This document shows positions 1 to 7,531 of a stretch of 16,279 bases of DNA, piece by piece (the first letter of the stretch is position 1; each line of letters starts with the position of its first letter). A program made the translations under genes and the position numbers. Location of the stretch: contig JAFZRK010000042.1 of the NCBI GenBank assembly GCA_017619905.1, positions 1-16,279 of the forward strand. Reading direction: 5' to 3'. A model generated the notes under the pieces. The model was not told the origin of the DNA, did not search any database, and was given only the letters and a program-made list of their open reading frames with translations. This DNA comes from Bacillota bacterium. Its GTDB lineage: Bacteria > Bacillota > Clostridia > Peptostreptococcales > Anaerovoracaceae.

Positions 1-837
1 ACCAAGGAGCAGAAGGATAAGTATCTGCCGATGGTGGTGAATCTGGACATAAGGATCTGCTTCGCGCTCACGGAGCCGGAGGCGGGCTCGGATGTCAGCG
101 GCATGCTTACGGAAGCGGAAAAGGTCGATGGCGGTTATCTGCTCAACGGCCGCAAGTGCTTCATAAGCGGCGCTCAGCTGGCGGACTACGCCGTGCTCTT
201 CGCGAAGACGGACAGGTACGCGGGATCGAAGGGAATATCCGCGTTTCTGGTGGATCTGCATTCCCCGGGCGTGTCCAGAGGCGCGCCGGAGCATAAGATG
301 GGTCTTGCGGGCTACCCCATAGGTGATATAATTCTGGAGGATGTGTTCGTTCCCGCGGAGAACCTCATAGGCGAGGAGAACAAGGGCTTCGTCAACGCAA
401 TGAAGACTCTGGACAACGGACGGCTGGCCGTGGCCGGCATAGCTCTGGGAGTGGCTCAGGGCTGCCTGGACGAGGCCGTCAGGTTCGCGAAGGAGACGCA
501 GTACAACGGCAGACCGCTGGCAAAACAGCAGTCGGTAAGCTTTACGCTGGCAGACCTGAACACCAAGGTGACCGCCATGAGGGAGATGGTCTATTCGGCA
601 GCCCAGAAAAAGGACCTGGGATATCCGGACGCCGGAATGTACGCCTCAATGGCAAAGTACTTCAACAGCGAGACCTGCAATCAGGTGGCCGCCGCGGCGC
701 TGCAGATACACGGAGAATACGGATACATGAAGGGCTCGGAGATAGAGCGCAAATACAGGGACTGCAGGGTCTTCACCATATTCGAGGGCTCCAGCCAGAT
801 ACAGCAGATGATAATCGCCGGGCAGATGCTCAGGTGA
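1..837 (+). CDS. Acyl-CoA dehydrogenase (5'-truncated by window edge)
   Basis: This FAD-dependent enzyme family introduces the alpha-beta double bond into an acyl-CoA and passes electrons to electron-transfer flavoprotein in the cytoplasm. The reading frame is open from base 1, so 278 C-terminal residues are visible of a protein usually about 380 long; the N-terminal helical domain is mostly missing. Visible family signatures are the flavin/substrate-binding stretch FALTEPEAGSD (codons 21-31), the middle beta domain, and a C-terminal helical domain ending in YRDCRVFTIFEGSSQIQ, whose Glu matches the catalytic base position of short-chain and branched-chain members. The visible part is intact. 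It is followed after 54 bases by two MaoC-fold genes in the same direction, which fits an oxidation-then-hydration unit. The acyl substrate cannot be read from sequence. Family assignment is very secure. Confidence 0.95.
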   Translation, partial: TKEQKDKYLPMVVNLDIRICFALTEPEAGSDVSGMLTEAEKVDGGYLLNGRKCFISGAQLADYAVLFAKTDRYAGSKGISAFLVDLHSPGVSRGAPEHKMGLAGYPIGDIILEDVFVPAENLIGEENKGFVNAMKTLDNGRLAVAGIALGVAQGCLDEAVRFAKETQYNGRPLAKQQSVSFTLADLNTKVTAMREMVYSAAQKKDLGYPDAGMYASMAKYFNSETCNQVAAAALQIHGEYGYMKGSEIERKYRDCRVFTIFEGSSQIQQMIIAGQMLR

Positions 838-891
838 AAGGCAGACAGAAACAGCAGGGCGATCGCCCGGACCGCCGGGCAGGAGGAAACT

Positions 892-1353
892 ATGCTTGAG
901 AAACACGAACCGAAGGGTCTGTATTTCGAGGACTACGAGATAGGGAAGGAATACGTAACGCAGAACCGGACCGTTACGGAGTCGGACGTCGCGAGGTTCG
1001 CGGGGCTTTCCGGCGACTTCAATCCGCTCCACACGGACGATGAGTTCGGAAAGACCACGATCTTTGGCACCAGGATAGCCCACGGAGCACTGGGCCTGAT
1101 AATGTCGCAGGGACTTCTGCACCTTATGAACTTCGGCGACGGAACGGTCATCAGGACCGTTGAGATGACGGTCAAGTACCCCGCGCCGCTTCGCATCGGA
1201 GCGACGGTGCGCGCCATAGTCATCCCGGAGGAGAAGCTGCCCGGAACGGAGCCGGGCACCGGCATAGTTAAGCAGAAGGTGCTGCTCGTGACGCAGGATG
1301 ATACCGTAACGATGGAGTCGCATCAGACAGTGCTGGTGAGGACCAGAGGATAG
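892..1353 (+). CDS. MaoC-like (R)-specific enoyl-CoA hydratase/dehydratase
   Basis: A 153-residue single-hotdog protein of the MaoC/hydratase-2 family, which hydrates trans-2-enoyl-CoA or catalyses the reverse dehydration, usually as a dimer. The hydratase-2 signature is complete: LSGDFNPLHTD with Asp42 and His47 in the catalytic positions, followed by the GTRIAHGALG helix. The start is supported by a strong AGGAGG ribosome binding site six bases upstream. It lies 54 bases after the acyl-CoA dehydrogenase and 11 bases before a paralogue, with no terminator between, so the three are probably one transcript. Hydration of the dehydrogenase product is the simplest role (inference). The chain-length specificity is unknown, and a role with a non-fatty acyl-CoA is equally possible. 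Confidence 0.9.
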   Translation: MLEKHEPKGLYFEDYEIGKEYVTQNRTVTESDVARFAGLSGDFNPLHTDDEFGKTTIFGTRIAHGALGLIMSQGLLHLMNFGDGTVIRTVEMTVKYPAPLRIGATVRAIVIPEEKLPGTEPGTGIVKQKVLLVTQDDTVTMESHQTVLVRTRG

Positions 1354-1364
1354 GAGGCAAGGAC

Positions 1365-1787
1365 ATGTACGCAAAGCACGAACCCAGAGGCCTTTATCTG
1401 GAAGACTACGAGATAGGAAAAGCGCACGTCAGCGAGGACAGGATCATAACGGAGAGCGACGCGGTGGAATTCGCGCGGCTGTCCGGAGATTACAGTTTCG
1501 TTCCCGGATACGCGCCGGATACGCTTGGTTTCATAATGTCCACGGGTCTTACCAACCTGATCGGCACCGCGGAAGGTACTACGATAGCGTTCATGGAGTG
1601 CACCATCAAATACCTGGCGCCGCTTAAGATAGGTGACGCCGTAAGGGTCATCGTAACTCCCACGGAGATACGCCACAGCTCCAAGCCGGGCCGAGGCATA
1701 CTTAAGCAGAACCTTAAGCTGGTCAATCAGGACGATGTCGTGATAATGGAATCCGACCAGGTCCTCATGAAGAAAGCCAGGACCTGA
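1365..1787 (+). CDS. MaoC-like paralogue lacking the catalytic His segment
   Basis: A 140-residue hotdog-fold protein clearly paralogous to the preceding gene: both begin with a KHEP(K/R)GLYxEDYEIGK stretch and continue with aligned TESD, LSGD, LGxIMS, IKY/VKYxAPLxIG and QDD segments. It is 13 residues shorter, and the loss falls exactly on the hydratase motif. After LSGD (Asp42 retained) the NPLH-to-AHG segment is replaced by YSFVPGYAPDT, so the catalytic His and Asn are absent. The frame is open, with its own AGGAGG site seven bases before ATG, which argues against simple decay. In known heteromeric MaoC hydratases such as mycobacterial HadAB or ChsH1-ChsH2 one subunit lacks catalytic residues; a structural partner of the upstream hydratase is therefore plausible (inference). 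A binding-only or regulatory role is the alternative. Confidence 0.85.
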   Translation: MYAKHEPRGLYLEDYEIGKAHVSEDRIITESDAVEFARLSGDYSFVPGYAPDTLGFIMSTGLTNLIGTAEGTTIAFMECTIKYLAPLKIGDAVRVIVTPTEIRHSSKPGRGILKQNLKLVNQDDVVIMESDQVLMKKART

Positions 1788-1811
1788 GTCCTACGGCTGT
1801 ACCGTAAAGAA

Positions 1812-1850
1812 AACGGCTCTTCCGCATGGCTGCGGAGGGGCCGTTGTTTA
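1812..1850. terminator. Bidirectional intrinsic terminator
   Basis: A 15-bp stem (1812-1826 with 1831-1845, three G-T pairs) closes on the tetraloop TGGC. The plus side is followed by GTTTATTG, and the minus side, read outward, gives a T-rich TTTTCTTTAC. It sits between the convergent MaoC paralogue and the minus-strand membrane protein gene and can serve both. Confidence 0.85.
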
Positions 1851-1882
1851 TTGCGGGTCAATGCTTTGCGGTCCGCGGGGGA

Positions 1883-2446
1883 TCAGTTCTGCCGATCCTG
1901 CCACTTCTTCCATTCAAGATCCTCGTAGCCCTTGGAAGCAGCGTGCAGGCGCACAAGGAGAACTATGGTCGCGACTACGCCTACAAGCATGGCGACCACC
2001 GAAAGCGCCGGTATGATCAGCAAAACGAACGCTACGATCTCGGCAACGACCATCACCTTAAAGACAGATCTCAGCTTGTCGCCCCCAAGATCCACGCCGT
2101 AATTGTACTCCATGTCGGAGATGCCTTCGATCACGCAGTGAAGTATGTACAAACTGATGACCGTGCTGATGAGCGACAGTATCAGGATGATCACCGTTCC
2201 GCCTGTGCTTGTGTTTCCGACGCCGAACAGATCCAGCAGCCAGCATATTCCGGTGTATACCGCCATCCCCATCGCGAAAGGTCTGAGCCGCGGGAATTCC
2301 TCGCTCTCGCTTTCCAGTTCGCGCAGCGCCAGCAGCAGGATTATGTATCCGACGAAGGTCGGAGTAATGCAGAGCTGAGCCGTGTTATTAATGGTAAAGT
2401 TGATGTTTATGAATATGAAGAGGTAAGCGTAGAACAGTTTTTTCAT
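1883..2446 (-). CDS. Small polytopic membrane protein, function unknown
   Basis: A 187-residue protein with about five hydrophobic segments: residues 3-18, a segment beginning at the TFVGYIILLLAL stretch near residue 30, one near 58-75, one near 82-108, and a pair near 130-165. It ends in a charged tail rich in Trp, Lys and Asp. The opening MKKLFYAYLFIFININFTIN and the FVGYI motif followed by ELES resemble an unnamed membrane protein family that I recall being common in Bacillota; that is memory, not a search. The start has a GGAAAGG ribosome binding site and an extended -10 promoter upstream. It is monocistronic, convergent with the MaoC genes and divergent from the MoxR operon. No catalytic motif is visible and I assign no function. 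Confidence 0.8.
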   Translation of the reverse strand: MKKLFYAYLFIFININFTINNTAQLCITPTFVGYIILLLALRELESESEEFPRLRPFAMGMAVYTGICWLLDLFGVGNTSTGGTVIILILSLISTVISLYILHCVIEGISDMEYNYGVDLGGDKLRSVFKVMVVAEIVAFVLLIIPALSVVAMLVGVVATIVLLVRLHAASKGYEDLEWKKWQDRQN

Positions 2447-2484
2447 TTTTGCCGCCTTTCCCGATAGTTCGATCGATCTGAAAG

Positions 2485-2493
2485 ATTATAACA
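2485..2493 (-). promoter_or_regulatory. Extended -10 promoter of the small membrane protein gene
   Basis: On the minus strand this reads TGTTATAAT, an extended -10 element about 40 bases before the start codon. No good -35 is visible at 16-18 bases, which is compatible with extended -10 promoters. Confidence 0.55.
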
Positions 2494-2568
2494 TATTAGC
2501 GGGCTTAGCGCCACTATGCCCGGCGGACCGGGCGAAACGTTTGGCTTTTAATGAACATCCAAAACATA

Positions 2569-2574
2569 TATAAT
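2569..2574 (+). promoter_or_regulatory. Probable -10 box of the MoxR operon
   Basis: TATAAT lies in a sharply AT-rich island (about 2545-2586) within GC-rich DNA, 56 bases before the MoxR start. No convincing -35 is present at 17 bases. The stretch AAAACATATATAAT closely resembles AAAACGTATATAAT before the asparaginase gene. Confidence 0.45.
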
Positions 2575-2629
2575 TATATATTAGGGTAAATGTATAGGGC
2601 TTTGCGCCCGCAGTCGCGAGGAAAGCATC

Positions 2630-3598
2630 ATGACCATAAAAGAATGCACCAGACTCATAAAGGAAGAGACTTCCAAGATATTCGTCGGCAAGGACGATCA
2701 GATATCGCTGATACTGATGTCTGTGTTCGTGGGCGGCCACGTGCTGCTGGACGATCTGCCGGGCAGCGGCAAGACCACGCTGGTAAAGACGCTGGCAAGG
2801 GCTCTGGGCTGCGGTTTCAGGCGCATACAGTTCACGCCGGACCTCATGCCTTCGGACATTACCGGCATGACGGTCTTCGACCAGAAGTCCGCGGAGTTCC
2901 GCCACGTAAAAGGCCCCATCTTTACCAACATACTGCTGGCGGACGAGATAAACCGCGCCATCCCCAGGACGCAGTCGGCGCTGCTGGAGGCCATGGAGGA
3001 AGAGCAGGTGACCATTGACAACGACACCTACGCGCTGCCTAAGCCATTCTTCGTGCTGGCGACGCAGAACCCGGTGGAGCGCGAGAGCACCTTCATGCTT
3101 CCGTGGGCTCAGATGGACAGGTTCTTCGTTCGGCTGTCGCTTGGTTTCCCGGACAAGGACGAGGAGAAGCGCATACTTTCCTCGCTGGGCGACGAAGTTG
3201 ATCTTTCCGTAGTCAACGCGGTCACCGGACCGGAGCATCTCATAGGAATGCGCGAGGAGATACGTTCCGTCTTCGTGAGCGATTTCGTAAAGCAATACAT
3301 AGTGGACCTGGTGCAGGCCACCAGGGACAACAAGGACTTGGAGAGCGGCGCTTCGCCCAGGGGCTCCATATATCTTTATCAGGGCGGAAAGTCGCTGGCC
3401 GCCATGAACGGCAGGGACTACGTTACTCCGGAGGACATCCAGCAGATATTCCTGCCGGTGCTGTCGCACAGGGTGCGTCTGTCCAGAGCTGCCCAGTACG
3501 CAAAACGCAGCGCGGACGACGTGCTTTCCGATATCCTCGGGAAGACTGCGGTACCGCCTGAAGGCCAGGAACGTTTCGATGCAGCAGATAAAAAGTAG
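2630..3598 (+). CDS. MoxR-family AAA+ ATPase
   Basis: A 322-residue cytoplasmic AAA+ ATPase of the MoxR type, thought to act as a chaperone-like remodeller, often together with DUF58 or von Willebrand factor A proteins. Walker A is GSGKTT (residues 45-50), Walker B is LLADEIN (102-108) and the sensor-1 region is ATQNP (144-148). The length is typical of the family and the C-terminal lid domain is present. The ATG has a GAGGAAAG ribosome binding site seven bases upstream. Its 3' end overlaps the DUF58 gene by 20 bases, indicating co-translation. Family assignment is secure; the substrate of this MoxR is unknown, and envelope-related targets are only inferred from its membrane-protein neighbours. 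Confidence 0.94.
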   Translation: MTIKECTRLIKEETSKIFVGKDDQISLILMSVFVGGHVLLDDLPGSGKTTLVKTLARALGCGFRRIQFTPDLMPSDITGMTVFDQKSAEFRHVKGPIFTNILLADEINRAIPRTQSALLEAMEEEQVTIDNDTYALPKPFFVLATQNPVERESTFMLPWAQMDRFFVRLSLGFPDKDEEKRILSSLGDEVDLSVVNAVTGPEHLIGMREEIRSVFVSDFVKQYIVDLVQATRDNKDLESGASPRGSIYLYQGGKSLAAMNGRDYVTPEDIQQIFLPVLSHRVRLSRAAQYAKRSADDVLSDILGKTAVPPEGQERFDAADKK

Positions 3599-4790
3599 CT
3601 TCGTAAATCCGGCAGGGCTTGCCGTCCTCGCGGCGCTGGCCCTGCTTTCGGCATATCTGAGGATAGATGTCCTGTTCGCGGTGCTTGCGGGAGCATTTCT
3701 GCTGTGCCTCATTTCCTGGCTGTGGACCAGGACGGCGCTCAGAAAGCTGAGCATAGGTACGGACAGGCCTGACGTCTGCGGGTTCCCCGGCGACGATCTT
3801 CCTGTAAGGATAAAGCTTTCCAACAGCAAGCTCCTTCCTGTGGTATGGCTAAGCGCGGAGCTGCCGGAGGCAGACAGGGGCTGCGTGTCTTCCGAAGGGG
3901 AGGCCGCGGCTTTTTCGTGGGTGATGGGCAGGCAGACGCTGGAATGGACGGAAGAACTGAAGGCGGTAAAGCGCGGAGTCTGCAGCTTCGGGCACGTAAA
4001 GGCGTCCTCCGGGGACGGTTTCGGCCTTTCGGAAGATACAAAGGACCTGCCTCTGGACGGAGGTCTGAGGGTCATCGTGTTTCCCGCGCTCAAGGACGTG
4101 AACGTGAACTGCATACTGAGCCGGCTGTCGGAGCTGGAGGTCTCCCGGAACGGTTTCTATTCCGACCCCACGCTGGTAAAGAACGTGCGCGAATACAGCG
4201 GCAGCGAGAGCTTTAAGGATCTGAACTGGCGGCTCCTTGCGAAAGGCGGGGAACTGCTCGTAAACATAAAAGAAAAGATGGACGTGCGCCGTGCGTGCAT
4301 ACTCGTGGATCTGGAGAGCTTCTCCGTTACCGAGGATCCGACGGCGCAGAGCGGCGGAACGGTAAGGTATCGCGTGCTGGAGGACGAGCTGGAACACGCT
4401 TTGTCCGTCGCCGGTTCGGTCGCCGCTGAGCTCTGTTCCAAAGGCGTGCTGTGCTCTCTGGCGATACCCGGATACGCCGTAAAGGGCGAAGAGCCGGTCG
4501 ATACCGCCGCGCGTCCGGGAAGAGTAGTCCGTCCTGACGAAGGGGATCCCGGTACGGACACGCTCCTCACCGCGCTTGCGGAGATCGAGTATCAGGGAGG
4601 GCCCGCGAAGCTTCCCCTGGAATGGATATCCGGGCATTACCATCAGCTAGGGCAGATATTCTGCATAGCGCTTGAGAAGAGGCGCGCGCTGGACGCGCTG
4701 GAGCTTGCCCAGCCGCTGCCGGTATGGTACGTCCTTCCGTCGGACGACGGTTCGGGCCGCACAATAGAAGAAACGGAGCTGCTGCGATGA
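3579..4790 (+). CDS. DUF58 domain protein, membrane-anchored MoxR partner
   Basis: A 403-residue protein with two hydrophobic N-terminal segments (about residues 12-27 and 31-48) followed by a soluble domain. The DUF58 hallmark appears around residues 204-235: EYSGSESFKDLNWRLLAKGG, followed by a beta strand ending in ILVDLES. DUF58 proteins are almost always encoded next to MoxR ATPases and carry a von Willebrand factor A-like fold; their biochemical role is poorly defined. The gene begins inside the last 20 bases of the MoxR gene and ends in an ATGA overlap with the next gene, so all three products are probably made in step. An AGGA site about nine bases upstream supports the chosen start. 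Family assignment is firm; the cellular role is inferred from context. Confidence 0.9.
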   Translation: MQQIKSSFVNPAGLAVLAALALLSAYLRIDVLFAVLAGAFLLCLISWLWTRTALRKLSIGTDRPDVCGFPGDDLPVRIKLSNSKLLPVVWLSAELPEADRGCVSSEGEAAAFSWVMGRQTLEWTEELKAVKRGVCSFGHVKASSGDGFGLSEDTKDLPLDGGLRVIVFPALKDVNVNCILSRLSELEVSRNGFYSDPTLVKNVREYSGSESFKDLNWRLLAKGGELLVNIKEKMDVRRACILVDLESFSVTEDPTAQSGGTVRYRVLEDELEHALSVAGSVAAELCSKGVLCSLAIPGYAVKGEEPVDTAARPGRVVRPDEGDPGTDTLLTALAEIEYQGGPAKLPLEWISGHYHQLGQIFCIALEKRRALDALELAQPLPVWYVLPSDDGSGRTIEETELLR

Positions 4791-6073
4791 GAAGAGCGAC
4801 TGCTGCCGTCTGCGGCCTTTCCAGAATACTGTTCTCGACAGGAGCGTTCTTCTGGTTCTTCTATTTCCTGGTGGTGATAACGGAGCCGGGAGATGTACTT
4901 CTTCCCGTGCTCGTGCCTGCCGCGGGATTCGCGCTGTGCTACTGCGTCGGAAGATACCTGTCGTTCAAGGGCATCAACCTGCTGGGCTATATTCTTATAC
5001 AGATAGTTATCTGCGCCGCCGGAATCGCGGCCGTGCAGTTCCTTATGAAGACCGGCCCGGATACGTTCAACTTCCGTCTCATGACTTCCATCGTCTTTGC
5101 ATGCGTGTCGGCGGTGCTCGCGAACGCTTCAGCGTCCGACATAAAGCCGGCGGAACTGTCCCGAAGGTTCGACGCGGGGCTTCTGCTGATAGTCCTGCTG
5201 ATACTTTCGGACCACTATCTTAAAGCCGGTCACTCAGGGCCTGCTCTGTATCTGCTAGGCGCTGCAGTGCTCATGCTCCTGCTGGCCCTGGCGATGATAC
5301 GCTCGGATAAGGATGCCGCAGTCGGAAGCAGCGCGGGCAGGATCCTACCGCTGATCCTTCTGGCGATAATAGCCCTCGTGGCTGCGGCTGCAGCGCTGTT
5401 TGGAAGCGGAGGGGCAGGGAGCGCCGCAGGCGCGGTGATCTCGGTGATACGCGGGTTCTTCGGACTGATAGCTGCCGCTGCTTCGTTCCTGTGGTCGAAG
5501 TGGGTGGCTTTCTGCGACTGGCTGGCATCGCTTGCGGACCCGGAAGGGTCTGTGCCGATAGACATAGAGATTCCGGACAACCAGGAGGCGCCGCCGGAAA
5601 TGGTGGAACCGTCCAGAACGTCCATCATCCTGCTCTACGTGCTTACGGCGCTGCTCGTCATCGCGGTCATAACGGCTTTCGTGCTCATGGTGCGCAGGAT
5701 ACGGCTCAGGCGTACGCGTTCCGTGCGGCTCAACAACAGGCAGGTCGTAAGGAGCGGAGGCGTATCTTCCGGCCTTAAGGACATGTTCTCGGCGCTTGCC
5801 GCGGGGCTTAAGTACCGCGTGGACTGCATCCGTTACCGCAATACGCCCGCCGGGCTTCTGGCATGGTGCGAGAGGCATGTACCCGGCTCGGACGCAAAAA
5901 GGCCCTCGGAAAGCGGTCCGGAGTTCGTCTCACGGCTCGCGGAAGGGCAGGAAGGAGCGTCCTCGGAAGCGCTCAGGACCCTTGCGGGGCTTCTGGAGAA
6001 GGCGTTCTACAGCCCCGTGAAGGCGGATGCCGATCCGTCGCTTTGCGATGCGGTCAGGAGCTGCAGATTCTGA
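4787..6073 (+). CDS. Polytopic membrane protein with DUF4129-like C-terminus
   Basis: A 428-residue membrane protein. I chose the ATG at 4787 because it forms an ATGA overlap with the DUF58 stop and is preceded by GGAG; a start at 4724 would add 21 polar residues deep inside the DUF58 gene. Roughly eight hydrophobic segments fill residues 10-230, and one more lies near 275-297 just before an Arg-rich stretch (MVRRIRLRRTRSVRL). The cytoplasmic tail, from about GLKDMFSALAAG to the end with a TPAGLLAWCERHVPG motif, resembles the DUF4129 tail of transglutaminase-like membrane proteins. The third gene of MoxR-DUF58 operons often encodes such a protein, but no transglutaminase Cys-His-Asp core is visible here. 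It is probably a membrane scaffold of the MoxR/DUF58 system (inference). Confidence 0.8.
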   Translation: MRRATAAVCGLSRILFSTGAFFWFFYFLVVITEPGDVLLPVLVPAAGFALCYCVGRYLSFKGINLLGYILIQIVICAAGIAAVQFLMKTGPDTFNFRLMTSIVFACVSAVLANASASDIKPAELSRRFDAGLLLIVLLILSDHYLKAGHSGPALYLLGAAVLMLLLALAMIRSDKDAAVGSSAGRILPLILLAIIALVAAAAALFGSGGAGSAAGAVISVIRGFFGLIAAAASFLWSKWVAFCDWLASLADPEGSVPIDIEIPDNQEAPPEMVEPSRTSIILLYVLTALLVIAVITAFVLMVRRIRLRRTRSVRLNNRQVVRSGGVSSGLKDMFSALAAGLKYRVDCIRYRNTPAGLLAWCERHVPGSDAKRPSESGPEFVSRLAEGQEGASSEALRTLAGLLEKAFYSPVKADADPSLCDAVRSCRF

Positions 6074-6092
6074 GTCCCAGGGCAGATTACTC

Positions 6093-6120
6093 TAGACTTA
6101 GAATGCAAAACGTATATAAT
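6093..6120 (+). promoter_or_regulatory. Promoter of the ansA-mazG-orf43 operon
   Basis: TAGACT (6093-6098, four of six -35 matches) is separated by 16 bases from a perfect TATAAT (6115-6120), 44 bases before the asparaginase start. It lies in the gap after the MoxR-DUF58 operon, so the asparaginase operon probably has its own start even though no terminator is seen upstream. Confidence 0.55.
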
Positions 6121-6164
6121 CGAAGCGGACGAACGATCCGCAATAACGGTAAGAGGTCATCGCA

Positions 6165-7196
6165 ATGTCAAAGATCCTGATCATAAATACAGGCGGAACC
6201 ATAAGCATGACGGCTTCCAGAAGGGGCTACGTGCCGGACGGAGCGGCTTTCAGAGCGCAGCTCGAAGGCATGGACCTTCTGAAGGCGCAGCCAATGCCTC
6301 AGTGGGACCTTATAGAAACGGAGCCGCTGCTGGATTCTTCCAACATGTCGGTCTCGGACTGGAACCGCATAGGCGGGATGGTCGCGGACCATTACGGCAG
6401 CTACGACGGTTTCGTCATCCTGCACGGCACGGATACCATGGCGTATACGGCCTCGGCGCTGTCCTTCATGCTGGAGGGCCTTGACAAACCGGTCATCCTT
6501 ACCGGATCCCAGATCCCGCTGGCGGAGATACGAAGCGACGGACGCACCAACCTCATAGAATCCATGCTGATAGCCGCGGAGGGCAGGGCGAGGGAGGTAT
6601 GCATCTTCTTCGGTGGAAAGCTGCTGCGCGGCAACAGGGCCACCAAGTATTCCGCTGACGAGCTCATCGCTTTCGTATCGCCCAACTATCCGCCTCTTGC
6701 GGAGACAGGCATCTCCGTCGAATACAACGAGTCCGCGTTCCTTAAGAGGGAGCGGAAGCCGTTCAGACTGCAGGTTCTGGAGGAGATACCGATAGGCGTA
6801 ATAAAAGTGTTCCCGGGCATTCAGTTCAGTCTGTTCGACCAGATCATGACCGAAAAACTGAAGGGCATAGTGATAGAGACTTTCGGCGCAGGCAACATTC
6901 CCAACGGCGGCAGCGAACTGCTTCCGATAGTCAGAAAGGCGATGGAGCACGGTACCGTTCTTGCGGTATGTTCGCAGTGTCCTCAGGGCACGGTGAGTCT
7001 AGGCGCCTACGAAGCCAGCAGCGCCCTTGCGGAGGCAGGAGCGGTCAGCGGACGGGACCTTACGACGGAGGCAGCGGTAGCGAAGCTCTACTATCTGTTC
7101 AGCAAAGGATACAGCGCTGAGAAAGTCAAGAAGCTTATGGAGACGCCCATCTGCGGCGAAGAGAAAGAAAAGCAGCACAGGAGAAGCAGGCGATGA
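6165..7196 (+). CDS. ansA: Type I (cytoplasmic) L-asparaginase
   Basis: This enzyme hydrolyses L-asparagine to aspartate and ammonia. The 343-residue protein begins MSKILIINTGGTISM with nucleophile Thr12 in TGGTI, has Tyr22 in RGYVP, the second active-site block HGTDTMAYTASALSF with Thr89 and Asp90, and Lys160 in GNRATK. The GSQIPLAEIRSDGRTNL stretch is very close to Escherichia coli AnsA. No signal peptide is present, so it is the cytoplasmic type rather than the periplasmic AnsB type. An AAGAGGT site precedes the ATG. The stop overlaps the next start as ATGA. The C-terminus carries an extra charged tail (GEEKEKQHRRSRR). A GatD-like amidotransferase role is unlikely because there is no GatE neighbour and the length matches AnsA. 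Confidence 0.93.
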   Translation: MSKILIINTGGTISMTASRRGYVPDGAAFRAQLEGMDLLKAQPMPQWDLIETEPLLDSSNMSVSDWNRIGGMVADHYGSYDGFVILHGTDTMAYTASALSFMLEGLDKPVILTGSQIPLAEIRSDGRTNLIESMLIAAEGRAREVCIFFGGKLLRGNRATKYSADELIAFVSPNYPPLAETGISVEYNESAFLKRERKPFRLQVLEEIPIGVIKVFPGIQFSLFDQIMTEKLKGIVIETFGAGNIPNGGSELLPIVRKAMEHGTVLAVCSQCPQGTVSLGAYEASSALAEAGAVSGRDLTTEAAVAKLYYLFSKGYSAEKVKKLMETPICGEEKEKQHRRSRR

Positions 7197-7531
7197 AAGA
7201 CGCTACGATAGAACGCATACGCAGGTTTACGGACGACCGCGACTGGCATCAGTTCCACACCCCGTCCAATCTGGCGAAGTCCATAGCCATAGAGGCCGCG
7301 GAGCTTCTGGAGTGCTTCCAGTGGAGCGACACGGAGTACGACATGGAGCACGTGAAGGAGGAACTGGCGGACGTCATCGTTTACTGCCGCAACCTTCTGG
7401 ACGAGCTTGGCCTGGACGAGGACGAGATCGTCAACAGCAAGATGTCCAGGAACGAGGCGAAGTACCCGGTGGACCTGGCCATAGGCAGCGCCGCGAAATA
7501 CACGGAATACAAGAAAGGCGAAGACATATGA
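7193..7531 (+). CDS. MazG-like nucleotide pyrophosphohydrolase
   Basis: A 112-residue all-alpha NTP pyrophosphohydrolase of the single-domain MazG/RS21-C6 type, which cleaves (often non-canonical or excess) nucleoside triphosphates to monophosphate and pyrophosphate. The metal-binding signature is visible: EAAELLECFQW (Glu34, Glu37) and EELADVIVYC (Glu57, Asp60), followed by the family's NEAKYP segment near residues 88-92. The length fits the single-domain group, not the 260-residue tandem MazG. It starts within the asparaginase stop (ATGA) and ends in a second ATGA with the 43-residue gene, so translation is coupled at both ends. The exact nucleotide substrate is not readable, and the link with asparaginase is unexplained. 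Confidence 0.88.
   Translation: MKDATIERIRRFTDDRDWHQFHTPSNLAKSIAIEAAELLECFQWSDTEYDMEHVKEELADVIVYCRNLLDELGLDEDEIVNSKMSRNEAKYPVDLAIGSAAKYTEYKKGEDI

Noticed and set aside
857..868. Perfect 12-bp palindrome GGGCGATCGCCC before the first MaoC gene
   Set aside because: It contains GCGATCGC, known as a repeated motif in cyanobacteria, but occurs once here. It has no T tract and a neighbouring short CCCGG/CCGGG pairing, so I see neither a terminator nor an operator with support.
1365..1787. The shorter MaoC gene as a pseudogene
   Set aside because: The deletion is in frame, the rest of the fold is conserved, codon use is normal and the ribosome binding site is strong, so I treat it as a functional divergent paralogue.
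1826..2467. A 213-codon open frame on the plus strand
   Set aside because: It starts inside a terminator hairpin and is antisense to the membrane protein gene. Its product is rich in His, Asp, Arg and Tyr without a pattern.
2486..4114. A 542-codon open frame on the minus strand
   Set aside because: It is antisense to the clearly genuine MoxR and DUF58 genes. Its translation is Arg/His/Ser-rich low-information sequence with no family features, as expected from the complementary strand of GC-rich genes.
4724..4786. Upstream start giving a 449-residue third protein in the MoxR operon
   Set aside because: It would overlap the DUF58 gene by 67 bases and add a polar Arg-rich extension. The ATG at 4787 has the typical ATGA coupling.
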